Shown here: positions 33,670-44,017 of the stretch, in pieces | Layout of the letters: every line of letters starts with the position of its first letter | How positions within the stretch are numbered: the first letter of the stretch is position 1 | Assembly: GCA_027422505.1 (NCBI GenBank) | Contig: JAPQWV010000122.1 | Coordinates: 558,001-622,000, forward strand | Length of the DNA: 64,000 bases | Reading direction: 5' to 3' | Source: Craterostigma plantagineum | Taxonomy: Eukaryota; Streptophyta; Magnoliopsida; Lamiales; Linderniaceae | Notes under the pieces: model-generated | What the model was told of the DNA's origin: nothing | What the model saw: the letters and a program-made list of their open reading frames with translations, nothing else | Databases searched by the model: none | Made by a program: the position numbers and the translations under genes

Positions 33670-36198
33670 TTAAAATTTTCTGGACGCAGAGCCTAGCCTC
33701 GTATCCGTTCTCCTATTACTGCCTCCGCTCGAAATCTCGTAAGGAGATACGAAACCGACGTCTCCGACTCCATCGGCGGTCTTAAACAGTCGCCTTCGAC
33801 TAACTTCTTCGACCAAAGACCTATGAAGCATTTGGCTTCTGTGGTCAACGAGCGACCTATTCCTCGTCAATTTAGGCGGCGCTTCCCTCGAATTATCGTG
33901 CGGGCAGAACCTCGACGTGTTTTCGCCGTGTTTTTTTCTCGGGCTAATACTCGTCGGGTCGTTTTTCTCGTCAGCGTAGTGATAAGCCCAGTTGGAATAC
34001 GAAGAGCTCTGCGAGCTTGTATCGTCGAAGAATTCGCCTGAAGAAAAACGATAATTCGATTATGGGTTTTGAATGAAACTTTGAACATCGTAAGTTTGAA
34101 AAATGATCATACCGTGGAACAAATGAGTTCCTCGAGAATGGTTGATGTCGTCCTTTCTCTGAAATGGAACTGAGCCCAAGAGGGAAACTTGCGACGAAGA
34201 AGATGGCGAGAATGGATTATTATGAGTAAGGTGATGAAAATCGTCTTCTTGATAATTTACGTCCGTTTTCCAATCTGGGATTAGAGCTGAAATCTCCGCG
34301 TCGATCATATTCGCAATTTCCGACGGTCTCCAATCGGTTATCTCTAATTCCTTCACCATTTCGTTCGCGACGTCGATTGGCGTGTCGTTGACTAAGTCGA
34401 AGGGAAAGAACACATTTCTTACAGAACCTGAGGGAAAAAAATACAGAGAAAGCGCGTTTTTTGTCGTTAGGAATAGAAAAGAATGTAAGTTTTCGGTGGC
34501 GAAAAACAAAAGCTACCTTCTTTGTCTGCGATCTGCACTTTGAGGAAGATGGCGCCATCCTCGGGATTCAACTTTCCAGTGATAGTCATGTTAGTTCTCG
34601 GCGCGTAGTCGTCGTTCAGCTGAAGCTTTTCGAGCTCGATATTTTCGTTCAGAAAAGGCTTCTGATTATCAACAAGATCGTACTTTATACGATCCTCAAA
34701 TATATCGACGGCAAGGAAGGGATCGGCCAACAGTTCTTCGGCGGACAATCTCTTCGAAGCATTCTCCAAACACTTCCCAATGAAACGCTGCGCATCCAAG
34801 TCTTGGACCTTGTAGAACGCCCTCGGTTTTTGACCCTAAAAGAGAAAATTTGAGTTACTACCTAACTAATTCGACTGCATTTTTACGCACTAATTTGTCG
34901 AGGCGAGGAATTTGCGATCTATTATATTACCGAGGTTACTTTCTTGTAGATCTGAGCTGGGTTCTTACACTCGCTGTAAGGATATTCCAAGGTTATCATT
35001 TCAAGAACACACATACCATACGAATACACATCGATGAGTTCGTTGTAGTTCTCGTCGTATAACTCTGGCGCCATAAATTCTGGCGTTCCTACAATATTGA
35101 GAAGCACAAAGACTCAAAACGTAAGAAATATCGTCGAAAAAAAAATTTGTATGTAAAAAAAACGAGTACCTATAACGCTATGTGCTCTATGCGATTTTCG
35201 TAAAATAGCTGCTAAACCAAGATCGCCAATCTTCACTTCCCCAAGGTGGCCATTGACGAATATATTATCGCACTTTAGGTCTCTATGAATCACGGGCGGG
35301 TCGTGGCTGTGCAAATATACAAGTCCCTCGAGTATTTGACGGGCCCAAATCTTTATGGCTCGAATGTTCACTCGCTTATACTTTGCTCTGTATCTGCAGC
35401 GAGAGAATTCGTTGAATATTCACGAGTATAAAATTTGCGCCATTTTTTGCAAGGCGTAGTGAGAAGAAGGGAGCTTTCGTTACTCTCTGAGGGTGCCTGA
35501 AGTGAACATTTCGGTGATGAAATTGAAGGTTCTGTCCTCGACGTTGATCCAAGAAGTGTAGAATTTGATGATCGAATCGTGGTTGAGAGTGCTTAGGAGA
35601 TGAACCTCGGAGTACAGTCGTTCTAAATCGTCGGGAGATTGGAGCAAATCGCTAACCCTAATTTGGTTCCATGCTACTTCCAATCCGAGAAATTCGTCGA
35701 TTGCTCTGTACACTGTTTTCATTGCACCCTTGCCAAGAACTTCGTCAAACTGTCCAATCGAATCGAATTGTACGAAAGATTCAAAACAGATGTCGAATTT
35801 CAAAACCAATCATATGCTTTAACTCCTTCTGATCAGTGAGCTGAGTGAGGCATATTAACAATCACTTGTTATGCAGAAAAACTAAGCTAGCAACAAACGA
35901 TAAACCTGAGCTAGCTAGCAATATCTTGAGTTATAATCTTACAATCAACTTTGAGCTCATCACACAGAAAACCCAGAAAGGAAAATCATAAGAAGGATTA
36001 AGCTTCACCTCAATAACAAGCAGGTACTTGCAAACATGTAAAGAACCGCAAACAAAGGAAGAAAATATCAAAAAGAAAATTCCAGAACCAAAGAACGGCG
36101 AAGCTTACTCGACCATATCGGCAAGTTGGATCGGTTTCAACGTAATAATGACCGATCGTCGATTCATCTTCATGAACTCCAAACCTTGCTCTATACAT
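33670..36198 (-). CDS. WNK4-like: WNK protein kinase, WNK4/5-like
   Basis: With-no-lysine Ser/Thr kinase, predicted at 579 aa. Exons in gene order: 36198-36109, 35749-35484, 35393-35170, 35088-34931, 34835-34517, 34427-34113, 34037-33670; all phases join. The kinase domain starts at [18 protein letters not shown]. The catalytic Lys is in the Gly loop (GAMK) and beta-3 reads EVAWNQI, the WNK hallmark. [11 protein letters not shown] and DLGLAA follow, then the activation segment [18 protein letters not shown]. After the kinase comes an autoinhibitory-type domain with [10 protein letters not shown] and [19 protein letters not shown]. The C-terminal [17 protein letters not shown] and [16 protein letters not shown] match remembered Arabidopsis WNK4 in order and spacing. 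WNKs act in flowering time, osmotic and clock-linked signalling. Substrates are not inferable here. Confidence 0.94.
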
Positions 36199-36535
36199 GC
36201 TTGCAATAAAATTAATTGCTCAAGAACATAAAAGTACTCGGAGATATGGCGCAGCTAAGTAAGCTATATAATATTAGTGTGCTTAATGATTGGAAAGAAG
36301 GTCAACTTTAAAATCAACTAATGAAAGATGGAGGTGGAGGACCATCCGAGGGAAAACACATTATTTCATGGGTCGAAAATGCTAAATAAAAAGATAACAA
36401 ATAGTTCATAAATTAGAATTTGTCAATCGGTTATCAGAGATAGAGCACACCACAAACAAATGTTCAATTATGAATGATATATGCACGACAAGTTTAATTG
36501 GTGAGAAGGGACAGCTATGAATTGACTAGGGTATA

Positions 36536-36561
36536 GAATAATAATAATAATAATAATAATA
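36536..36561 (+). repeat. (ATA)n microsatellite
   Basis: About eight to nine uninterrupted ATA trinucleotides in intergenic DNA, a simple-sequence repeat. Confidence 0.9.
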
Positions 36562-36884
36562 AAAAGTTGATCTTTCATTTTTGTTTTTTCGGTCGCATCT
36601 AAGCAAAATAGGACTATCTTCTTTTCATAAAAGAATACGAACTTTTCTTGGGCACGGAGCCACGGACACGGGGAAGGAATATATAAGAATATCGTGCATG
36701 TGTATGTAAGGGTAAATCGAGATTTATTATAAGTCACACATATGATATTACCAAGACATGTTAAAATAGAAATATACGAGACTATTTTACAGAATCGTTT
36801 AGACATGAAAATCATTGTGTGGACTTGCGCGCTTCCGTGTGTTGTGGTTTTTATCCACGCTATTACTTTGGTCGTCTACAAAAC

Positions 36885-36920
36885 CATCATCATAATCATC
36901 ATCATCATCATCATCATCAT
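36885..36920 (+). repeat. (ATC)n microsatellite
   Basis: About eleven ATC units, with one ATA interruption near the start, followed by a T run. Simple-sequence repeat. Confidence 0.9.
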
Positions 36921-37611
36921 TTTTTTAATAACGTACTAAATAATATTGCATCGTTCGCATGATGATATACGTGATGGGGTTTTGGCGTATTGCGTGACAG
37001 TTTTTATAAATTGGGAATTGTCAATGGCTTATTATTGAGGCATACGGAACTTCGCATGCTTGCCAGTGAAGTGAAGATACAAAGTTTGAATTTTCTTCCT
37101 CGTATAATATCCATTAGTGACTTTTTTCCCAATGGATAAATCAAGTGGCTTTTAATTCTACATATTAATTCGTCGGGACAAGTGAAAAAAAAAATAAAGG
37201 ATAAATTCAAATAACACGCTAAAATTTATTTGATTAATTGTCACGGTTTTCCTTTATAGATTTTTATGTGAGGAGACAACTGCTCCGATCCTAATGACAT
37301 CTCTCAATCTTTGATTATACACATATATAGGCTATTATATTCATCTATGACACGCTTTATAACCCATGAGGTTCCACACTTAAAAAAATATAGCGTAGGG
37401 TCATCACCAAATAAAATAAATAAAAATCAACCTCATCGGTTCATGAAGGTAAACATGGGCGGCAGATATATATGGCACGTCATAATCGTAATTAACATAA
37501 ATAGAAAAGATAACGTCTAAAGAGAAACTCCACGAAGTTCATCATTGAAAAGATTGATCGATCGCATAAACTAATATTATTCCCAATCGATTTAAGTGCA
37601 GATGATTGAGT

Positions 37612-37900
37612 TGGATTCGAACACCAGTGCAAAGAGTACTCACGATGCATGAATGTCATCTCATGTCTGTAAACTCCTTGACCACTCATACATACCATGT
37701 AGATCATTTTTGTTAGAGAAAAAAAATATTATGTAGAGCCCCATAAAGGTATAAACTCGTACTTAGGCCCGATAAACTTTTATAGTCCTACCATCAAGTG
37801 AAAGTCCATAGACCATTAAATAAAATAAAAAAGTTGAGCAACATGCATCACCTAAGATTCGAATCGTAGCATGTCGCAAAAGATCATGAATTCAGAATTG
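37612..37900 (-). mobile_element. tRNA-derived SINE remnants (two)
   Basis: On the minus strand a B-box-like GATTCGAATC at 37865-37856 is followed by GGTCTATGGACTTTCACTTG, GGGCCTAAGTACGAG and a T run at about 37727-37718. This arrangement is like Au-type plant SINEs with T tails. Directly after it a second tRNA-like head begins, with an A-box-like GAGTGGTCAAGG at 37687-37676 and a B-box-like GTGTTCGAATCC about 55 bp on (37625-37614). Neither can fold as an intact tRNA. Assignment rests on remembered motifs only. Confidence 0.45.
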
Positions 37901-38054
37901 GGGAAACAAAGAAACGTCGTTTTCACTTAAATCCAAAAGAAATCCATGACGACGGTGTTCTAAATCCATAAGAAAGTAGACTTCATCGATAACAAGTAAA
38001 CAGAGAGCATATAAGCAATACACTGAACTTAGCAGTAGACCTTCGATAAAGTAA

Positions 38055-39129
38055 TCAAGGGCGTGCAGCTGCAGGGGCACCACCAACACGCGGAGCTTGG
38101 CCTGCCTTGGGTGCGTCATCCTGAAAAATTACAGGCAAAGGAAATGTTACCCTTTTGCTATTATGCAGCTATGTAACCTTGGAAACCTCCGAGAAGACAA
38201 AGGGAACTAGACATTTGTTTACCAAGACAAAAGCATCCATGACTGTCTTGTCAAAATGGAATAAATGATGGAATAACACAAAAGGGGGGTGTTGGAAAAC
38301 TGACCCTTGGGCGCCTGAAGCGCTGTGGAGGCTCACGGTTCCTCCTATCAGTGCGGGAACGGACGCGAACGACCTTGGAGTGAATGGCACAAGAGACGCA
38401 GTACTGCATCTTCACATAGAGCTTGGGCAGGGTGTAGCCTATGAGATTGTTGAGCATCGATATAATTAAAGGCTATAAGTTAGTAAGTTAAGCGCACAAT
38501 GGAATGCTTGTTTACCATCGAAAGCACAAGCCTCCTGGACATCCCTGACAGCTGCTTGCTCAACAATGTTCCTCACCAGGAACCTCTTGATCGCCTTGTC
38601 CTAGAAATCAAAGTAATGTTATTACACAGTCAAGAAATATGACATACAGTAGTCAATACCCAAAAGGCAAAATGGACTAATGCATCCAAGAAAGTATCAA
38701 ACACATCTGAATATGCAAATAAGAGAAGCAGCACGATCAAACACACAACACAAAAAATTACGTTCTCTCAACATACAAAAAAAGAATTTATTCACTCATC
38801 AGCTAGAATAAGTACATGAAACACAATTATTAATCTAAGAGAAACGTAGAAATGCCCTTTCCGTACGTATATACAAATCAAACACTGCCTATTAAATATA
38901 AACATTAAAAGCGGGCTACTAAGATCGGAAAAGAAATATTGCGTGTACCTTCGGGCAACACTTGCCACAGTTGGAGCATCGGATGAATTTGACATGACCA
39001 CGACCATGCTTGTTCCTCCCTCCATTCCTTCTTTTGAAAGTCTAAAACAAAACAAAACGATTCCATTAGTATCAAGCATGTTTCCAGCTAGTGGCAATTT
39101 CAGCTTCACAAGTAATGACACCTTACCAT
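38055..39129 (-). CDS. RPS26: 40S ribosomal protein S26 (eS26)
   Basis: Cytosolic small-subunit ribosomal protein that contacts the mRNA exit channel. Exons in gene order: 39129-39127, 39041-38949, 38600-38516, 38438-38305, 38120-38055; phases join to give 126 aa. The first coding exon is only the ATG, followed at once by the donor GTAAGG. Exon 2 encodes [22 protein letters not shown] and the zinc-binding [10 protein letters not shown]. Exon 4 has [19 protein letters not shown]. The C-terminus is Ala/Pro-rich. The upstream region has GAACCCTAG telo-box-like and GGCCCA site II motifs, the usual combination for plant ribosomal protein genes. Confidence 0.96.
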
Positions 39130-39455
39130 TTTCGTTAGCGAAGGCTGCTTTTCTTCTCAGATCTCTCTCTCAGCTGCAGAGTTGCTAGGGCTTCTACTCT
39201 AGGGTTCATGACTATATATACTAGGAGAGAGAAACTGGGCTTACAATAATAAAAAATCGGGCGGCCCAAAACCTAGCTGCAAACAGGCCGGCCCAACGTT
39301 TTTACGTATATGGACCGTTATGAGTAACGTTATCTCGCGCCAAAAGCTAAACTACTACCGACGTCGTTTTGGTTCCTAATTTCCCCAACACGAAAGCAAA
39401 ATAAAAATGAAAGTAAATATACATCTAGGGCTCGATTCGTCGTGTCATCTTCGGC
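39130..39455. promoter_or_regulatory. Bidirectional promoter RPS26/TRFL
   Basis: A 326-bp region separates the divergent start codons. It has TATATATA at about 39213-39220 near RPS26, a telo-box-like AGGGTT at about 39200-39206, and GGCCCA/TGGGCT site II-like motifs at about 39236, 39264 and 39291. Site II plus telo-box is typical of growth-regulated ribosomal protein promoters. The opposite gene could share this control. Confidence 0.65.
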
Positions 39456-42161
39456 ATGGATGGAGAAATCGCCAAATGGATACTGGAATTCCTTCTCCGG
39501 CAGCGAAAGCTCGAAGAGAGAGCGTTGGATTCGCTACTTGAAATCATACCCGTCCCGTACGAAGATTACAATCTGCGGAAGCTTATCTTGCTGAAAAAGC
39601 TCGAATCCAAGGCATTGTCTAACCTGATTTCGGAAGACATGCTTGACCACTTTGAGGGGATCGAGGAAATCGAGTGTAACGGAGGGGTTCGGAGTGTTTC
39701 GGATGCAATGAAGCGCGCGTACTGCGCTGTTGCCGTTGATTCTACGGTGAAACAGCGGGACGGTGTTAGTTTTTTTCTGGCGGTGAAGAGAGTTTGGAAG
39801 GGGAGAATGGAGAAGGTTGTTGGAAAGGGGCGGCTGTCTTCGGTTGATTTACTGCGTTGGAAGGGTGAATTGGAGGCTGCTGTGTGGGAGGATGATGCGT
39901 GTGAGAGAGTTTCTAGGCGGTGTAACGAGGAAATTAATGCAGCTGCCGCTGTTTGTGCTTATGTAAGGGAGGAAAATGAGAAGTTGGGTCCTTCTTTTCT
40001 TGAGTTGGTAGCTGATAAAATGAAGAATGATGAGCATGTGAAGGGAGCTTTTGGTGTCGTCGATAAAGGTGAGTTTGTGAATAACCTTAAGTGTTTCTTT
40101 ATGGAATGTAGTTCTATCTTTCGGTTGTAATCATGTTTGGATTAAAGAATAAATATTTGGTTTTTGATATATGGAAAGTAAAAAAATAAACTAGGTGTGT
40201 TGGCGAAATTGTTCCTTCAACAGTGCCTCCCAAGTCCCACGGTTCTGTACATTGTTGGAGATTGATCCCGGAGGGAATATCTCCAGATTTTTTTTACTTG
40301 GGATTTGGTTATATCTTTCCTTTATTTGTTTATTGCGGTCGATCTTCTCGAATCCTTCCGTCAACCTGATTTCTGCAGATTTTTTTTCGTCGTCTTCCCT
40401 TTTAATAATCGACATTGAAGTTGCGAGTGTCATTTGTCTTTGATATACCTGTATTAGCTTACTTCATACTACTGAACATATTGTGTTTCTTGTAGAAATG
40501 CATAAAGACGTTATTCAGCCAATGAAAAAATGTAATGGCATGAGACGCTCAGGAAGATTGGACGATCGATCTTGTGGAGTCAGAATTGTTGATCCTGATG
40601 AAAATCCACTAGCTCCATCACAGCTGAATGGCATATTACCTGGTAATGAGGAAGTTCATAAGGTTCCCAAAGCCCCTGAATCAAGTTCACTGGAGGGCCA
40701 TGTAGTTGCAGGGGATGCTCTTCATGATGCATTACAGCATTCAGAAGAAGCTTGCAATATTGGTAAAAAAGGAACTCATGATATAATGGAAAAGAATAAT
40801 CGCGTTGAGATTGAGACCAATTTGTCAACTATGGCTTGCGGTGGAGTTGCTCAAGGTTATGGATGTGATATCAGTAATCCACGTCGATCAAGCATGATGG
40901 AACATTGTGATTCTGTATATGTCCATGAGGTGAATAGCTTATTACTTTTTTCCAATCCTTGTATTCATGGAACGGGACTCCGTGAGATTATATTTAGGGC
41001 CATGTAAGTCAATAATTTCTTATCTTGGTAGTTATCGTTAATATGCTCTTGTGTTTTATACCAAGTAAGGTGCATCTATATTATTGTTGTAGGAGATTCT
41101 ATTAAAGATTATGGCCACTTAATGGTTGGGCCAGATTAGGGGGTATCAAACCGTCAATATTGTTTGGAAATTAGCTTATTTCATCAAGTTATGATGATCC
41201 TACTATTCTTTCTTCAGACTACAATCAGTGTACCTTGAATAGCCATTATGGAAATGATTTCATCGTGTATTCATTACTTAAGTAGCAAGCTTATGTTAAT
41301 GAGCTCTCTATTTGTGCGCTATTTCTGGTGTATCAGATTTTGCTCTACGTGAAAAACTTGAATTGTGTAGATAGAAAGCAGGCCAAATGCTTGAAAAGTT
41401 TCTTGATTGCATTGTTAAGATTGTTAAGTTTAGCAAATTTTGTTTTGTCTGCATTGCAAAGCAAGAAGGGATCAACAAACCGATGCTATACATTTGCTGT
41501 TTATTCAGTCGGATGGCGCAATCGATGCATCCCCAGAAAGAGAAATCCGTGGTAATTGCACGGATATGGTTTTGTTAGGTAGTCCATCTTTATTAGGTGC
41601 CTCTCCACTGAGCTCATATGACTCGAGCAACCGAAAGAAGAGGAGGAAAGCTAGGAAATGGACTGAAGTTGAAGAAGATGCATTGAGGGCCGGCATACAA
41701 AGGTATTTGCTCGTGATAATGAAGTTTGCTTATCATCATTACGTACAGATGTCACCGTCTCCGTGTTATTTGTTTGTCGTATTTACCCTTGGAGAATCCA
41801 TTTTGAATATTTCACTGTATGATTATCTACGTTATTTTGGCCTTCCACCGAAAAATGGATGAAAAGGCTGGTATTTCTAACTTTTTCTCCATTAGTACGC
41901 ATAACATACAGTGTTCTATGTTTCTACTAAAAAGTAATATTCTTAACGATTTTGCTGTTATTTCCTGAAGATTTGGGCAAGGAAGTTGGAAGGTGATCTT
42001 AACTACCTACCGTGACGTTCTATCATACAGAACTGAAGTACGTATGGCTTTCGCCTCTCCTCCCTCTGCCTTAGTTTCCCTATATTGGTCTTAGCTACTG
42101 AAGATTTTATGTAATTTAGGTTGACTTGAAGGACAAGTGGAGAAACCTGAACCGCCCATGA
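39456..42161 (+). CDS. TRFL: TRF-like Myb (telobox) protein
   Basis: Nuclear protein with a C-terminal Myb/telobox domain, predicted at 449 aa. Exons: 39456-40068, 40496-40929, 41509-41702, 41971-42037, 42120-42161; phases join. The N-terminal exon (MDGEIAKWILEFLLRQRKLEERALDSLL...) is helical and Leu-rich. The middle is charged and disordered with RRSGRLDDRSCGVRIVDPDENP. The C-terminus has RKKRRKARKWTEVEEDALRAGIQRFGQGSWKVILTTYRDVLSYRTEVDLKDKWRNL. VDLKDKWRNL is the telobox motif that binds double-stranded telomeric repeats. The protein stops six residues after the Myb repeat, so the domain lies at the extreme C-terminus, as in plant TRFL family members. Telomere or telo-box promoter binding is inferred; class II TRFL proteins do not all bind telomeric DNA. 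Confidence 0.88.
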
Positions 42162-43000
42162 GAGTTCTTAATGATATATGATCCAAAAAGGTAAGGCATC
42201 TATAGTCCGGGCTTTTTCTTATGTAGTACTACTTTCCTGATGATGAATTGCATTCTGAAGCTGCATTGTGCTAAGAAAGGAGCATTCTCATGATATTCAT
42301 CTGCACTGCAGCTTTATCTTTTCTGAAGGATGATTTGCAGGTAGATGAAATGAAGATTCGTCTGTCTTGGTTGATTTGTTTTTGTTCCAGTCCAAATTCT
42401 GAGTTTGTTTTGAATTCGACTCTGTTTTTTGAAAGATAAACAAAATAGTCCTCTTTCTTCCATTCGACGATGAAGAGCTGCGGTTTCGAACTTGCACTTT
42501 TTATAATATCAAGTGACTGTGACGAACATATCCAATAAAGTTGATGCTTCTTTATCAAGTGGTCACTATATTTACTTTTGAGCATAATGCGATATTGGTT
42601 TGATCGGTTATTAAATATTGCAAATGGCTTAATGTATCATATAATATCAGTTGCAAGATGAGACAGCTAAATCTTATATATTTCTGGATTCCTAATGTTG
42701 GTTATTATATTTCTTGAAGATTTGTTGGGGGGGGTTTCCCATCCCATTCTTACATATCCGATTCTTATTTAACCTCGAAATATCGTCGAGACCAAACCAC
42801 ACACACTTCAGAAAAATCTTAATACCATCTCTCATCTTGAAAAATATCTTTTCTTGTCATTTGCAATTCGGTCATCTTCCACGTTACATTTTCCTTAGGA
42901 ATATAGCCATATATTTCACTAATCTTAGTTAAGCCACCATACTTGTACTAATTTGTTGACTAAAATCTCCTCTCTCTCTCTCTCTCTCTCTCTAACGGTG
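42162..43000. other. Spacer between TRFL and ATL genes
   Basis: Non-coding: TRFL 3' UTR followed by AT-rich sequence. It ends in a CT tract at about 42970-42993 just before the ATL-like reading frame. A G run lies at about 42726-42734. Confidence 0.5.
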
Positions 43001-43573
43001 ACGCATCATCTTCCTCGGCTACTGCTCGACGCTAACATAAACATAACACTCGATGGAAAGGAGACATCGCCGTATATCCCCTACAATAACGACGCAAACT
43101 TCGACAACAACATGGTAATAATCTTGGCAGCTCTTTTGTGCGCGCTTATATGCGCCAAGCCCGTAGGAACTACGAGATCACCCCAAGGGCGCCTTCGGCA
43201 TCCAGGGGTCACGGACGCGAGATGCCGCCGGCGCAGACCCTTTTCCCACGGCGATGCTCTTCGGCCACACTTGACCTCTTCACCTTCCGCTCTCAAGGAA
43301 GAAGCAGCGACGACGATTATAAGAGGTATGCCCACAACGACTTACGGCGGCTCGGAGGCGATCCGTATTTTCGCGACGGACTGTCACATATGCCTCGCCG
43401 ATTTCGTCGACGGCGAGGACCTCCGTGTCCTTCCCAACTGCAGCCATGGATTCCATGCCAAGTGCATAGATAAGTGGTTAGAGTCGAACTCTTCGTGTCC
43501 CACTTGTAGGCAGAAGCTGTCCGAGAAGTCTCTAGTGGACGATAGCGTCGTTGTTATTACAAGCCATGGTTGA
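43001..43573 (+). CDS. ATL-type RING-H2 protein, start codon lost?
   Basis: ATL-family membrane-anchored E3 ubiquitin ligase sequence. The RING-H2 domain is complete: CHICLADF..., LPNCSHGFHAKCIDKWL, SSCPTCR. The N-terminal hydrophobic MVIILAALLCALICA is typical of ATL proteins, and NDANFDNN before it matches the usual stretch. The frame upstream reads HHLPRLLLDANINITLDGK, like an ATL N-terminus, but the codon where Met is expected is ACG (43001-43003). The first real ATG is 43112, inside the transmembrane segment. After LICA the expected GLNSIVRCALRC region is replaced by AKPVGTTRSPQGRL, while an ATL-like RRNYEITPRA linker appears in another frame. It may be a decaying gene or use a non-AUG start. 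The true product is uncertain. Confidence 0.6.
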   Translation, partial: THHLPRLLLDANINITLDGKETSPYIPYNNDANFDNNMVIILAALLCALICAKPVGTTRSPQGRLRHPGVTDARCRRRRPFSHGDALRPHLTSSPSALKEEAATTIIRGMPTTTYGGSEAIRIFATDCHICLADFVDGEDLRVLPNCSHGFHAKCIDKWLESNSSCPTCRQKLSEKSLVDDSVVVITSHG

Positions 43574-43949
43574 ATGTTTCTGTTTCCCTGTATATCAATT
43601 TGTGTAGCTGCTTTTCTTTTGTTATATTGAAGTTGGATATTCGAAATTTTAAAGGAGTGTTGAAAGAGGAAGATGAAGCAAGAAAGCTAGGTGGGCTGTA
43701 GGTTGGATGAGGCCCAATACATAGGCCCATTTATGTCGTACGGCCCAAATTAGATTTACGCTACTTTTCATCTTTGGACCAGCTTCAGCTCAGCTCAGCT
43801 CAGCTCAGCGCAGTCAGCTCGATACTTTTGGCAGGTGGATTCCACCTAACCCCCGCTATGAAGATATTATATATAAACAAGCTACACTCTCTCTTCGAAG
43901 TATTCCGCCCGCCATTTACGATCTTCTCTCCCTCCCTCCCTCCCTCCCT

Positions 43950-44013
<64 letters not shown>

Positions 44014-44017
44014 AACG
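43574..44017. promoter_or_regulatory. APX promoter and pyrimidine-rich leader
   Basis: It contains GGCCCA site II-like motifs at about 43712, 43724 and 43742 and a (CAGCT)n pentanucleotide tract at about 43786-43809. A TCCC repeat (about 43929-43957) runs into a CT repeat (about 43957-44009) ending eight bases before the ATG. Much of the APX 5' UTR is thus a single pyrimidine tract. Confidence 0.65.
43929..44009 (+). repeat. (TCCC)n(CT)n microsatellite in APX leader
   Basis: About seven TCCC units are followed by about 26 CT units. The tract lies directly upstream of the APX start codon, in the presumed 5' UTR. Confidence 0.92.

Larger units (their letters stand above)
36199..38054. other. 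Spacer with microsatellites and SINE remnants
   Basis: Intergenic. Contains an (ATA)n tract at about 36536-36561, an (ATC)n tract at about 36885-36920, and two tRNA-like SINE remnants on the minus strand (about 37612-37900). The left part is the WNK promoter; the right end is the RPS26 3' UTR. No protein gene is recognised. Confidence 0.6.

Noticed and set aside
37612..37690. Intact tRNA gene on the minus strand
   Set aside because: A- and B-box-like motifs are present, but no cloverleaf with paired acceptor and T stems can be formed; SINE remnant is more likely.
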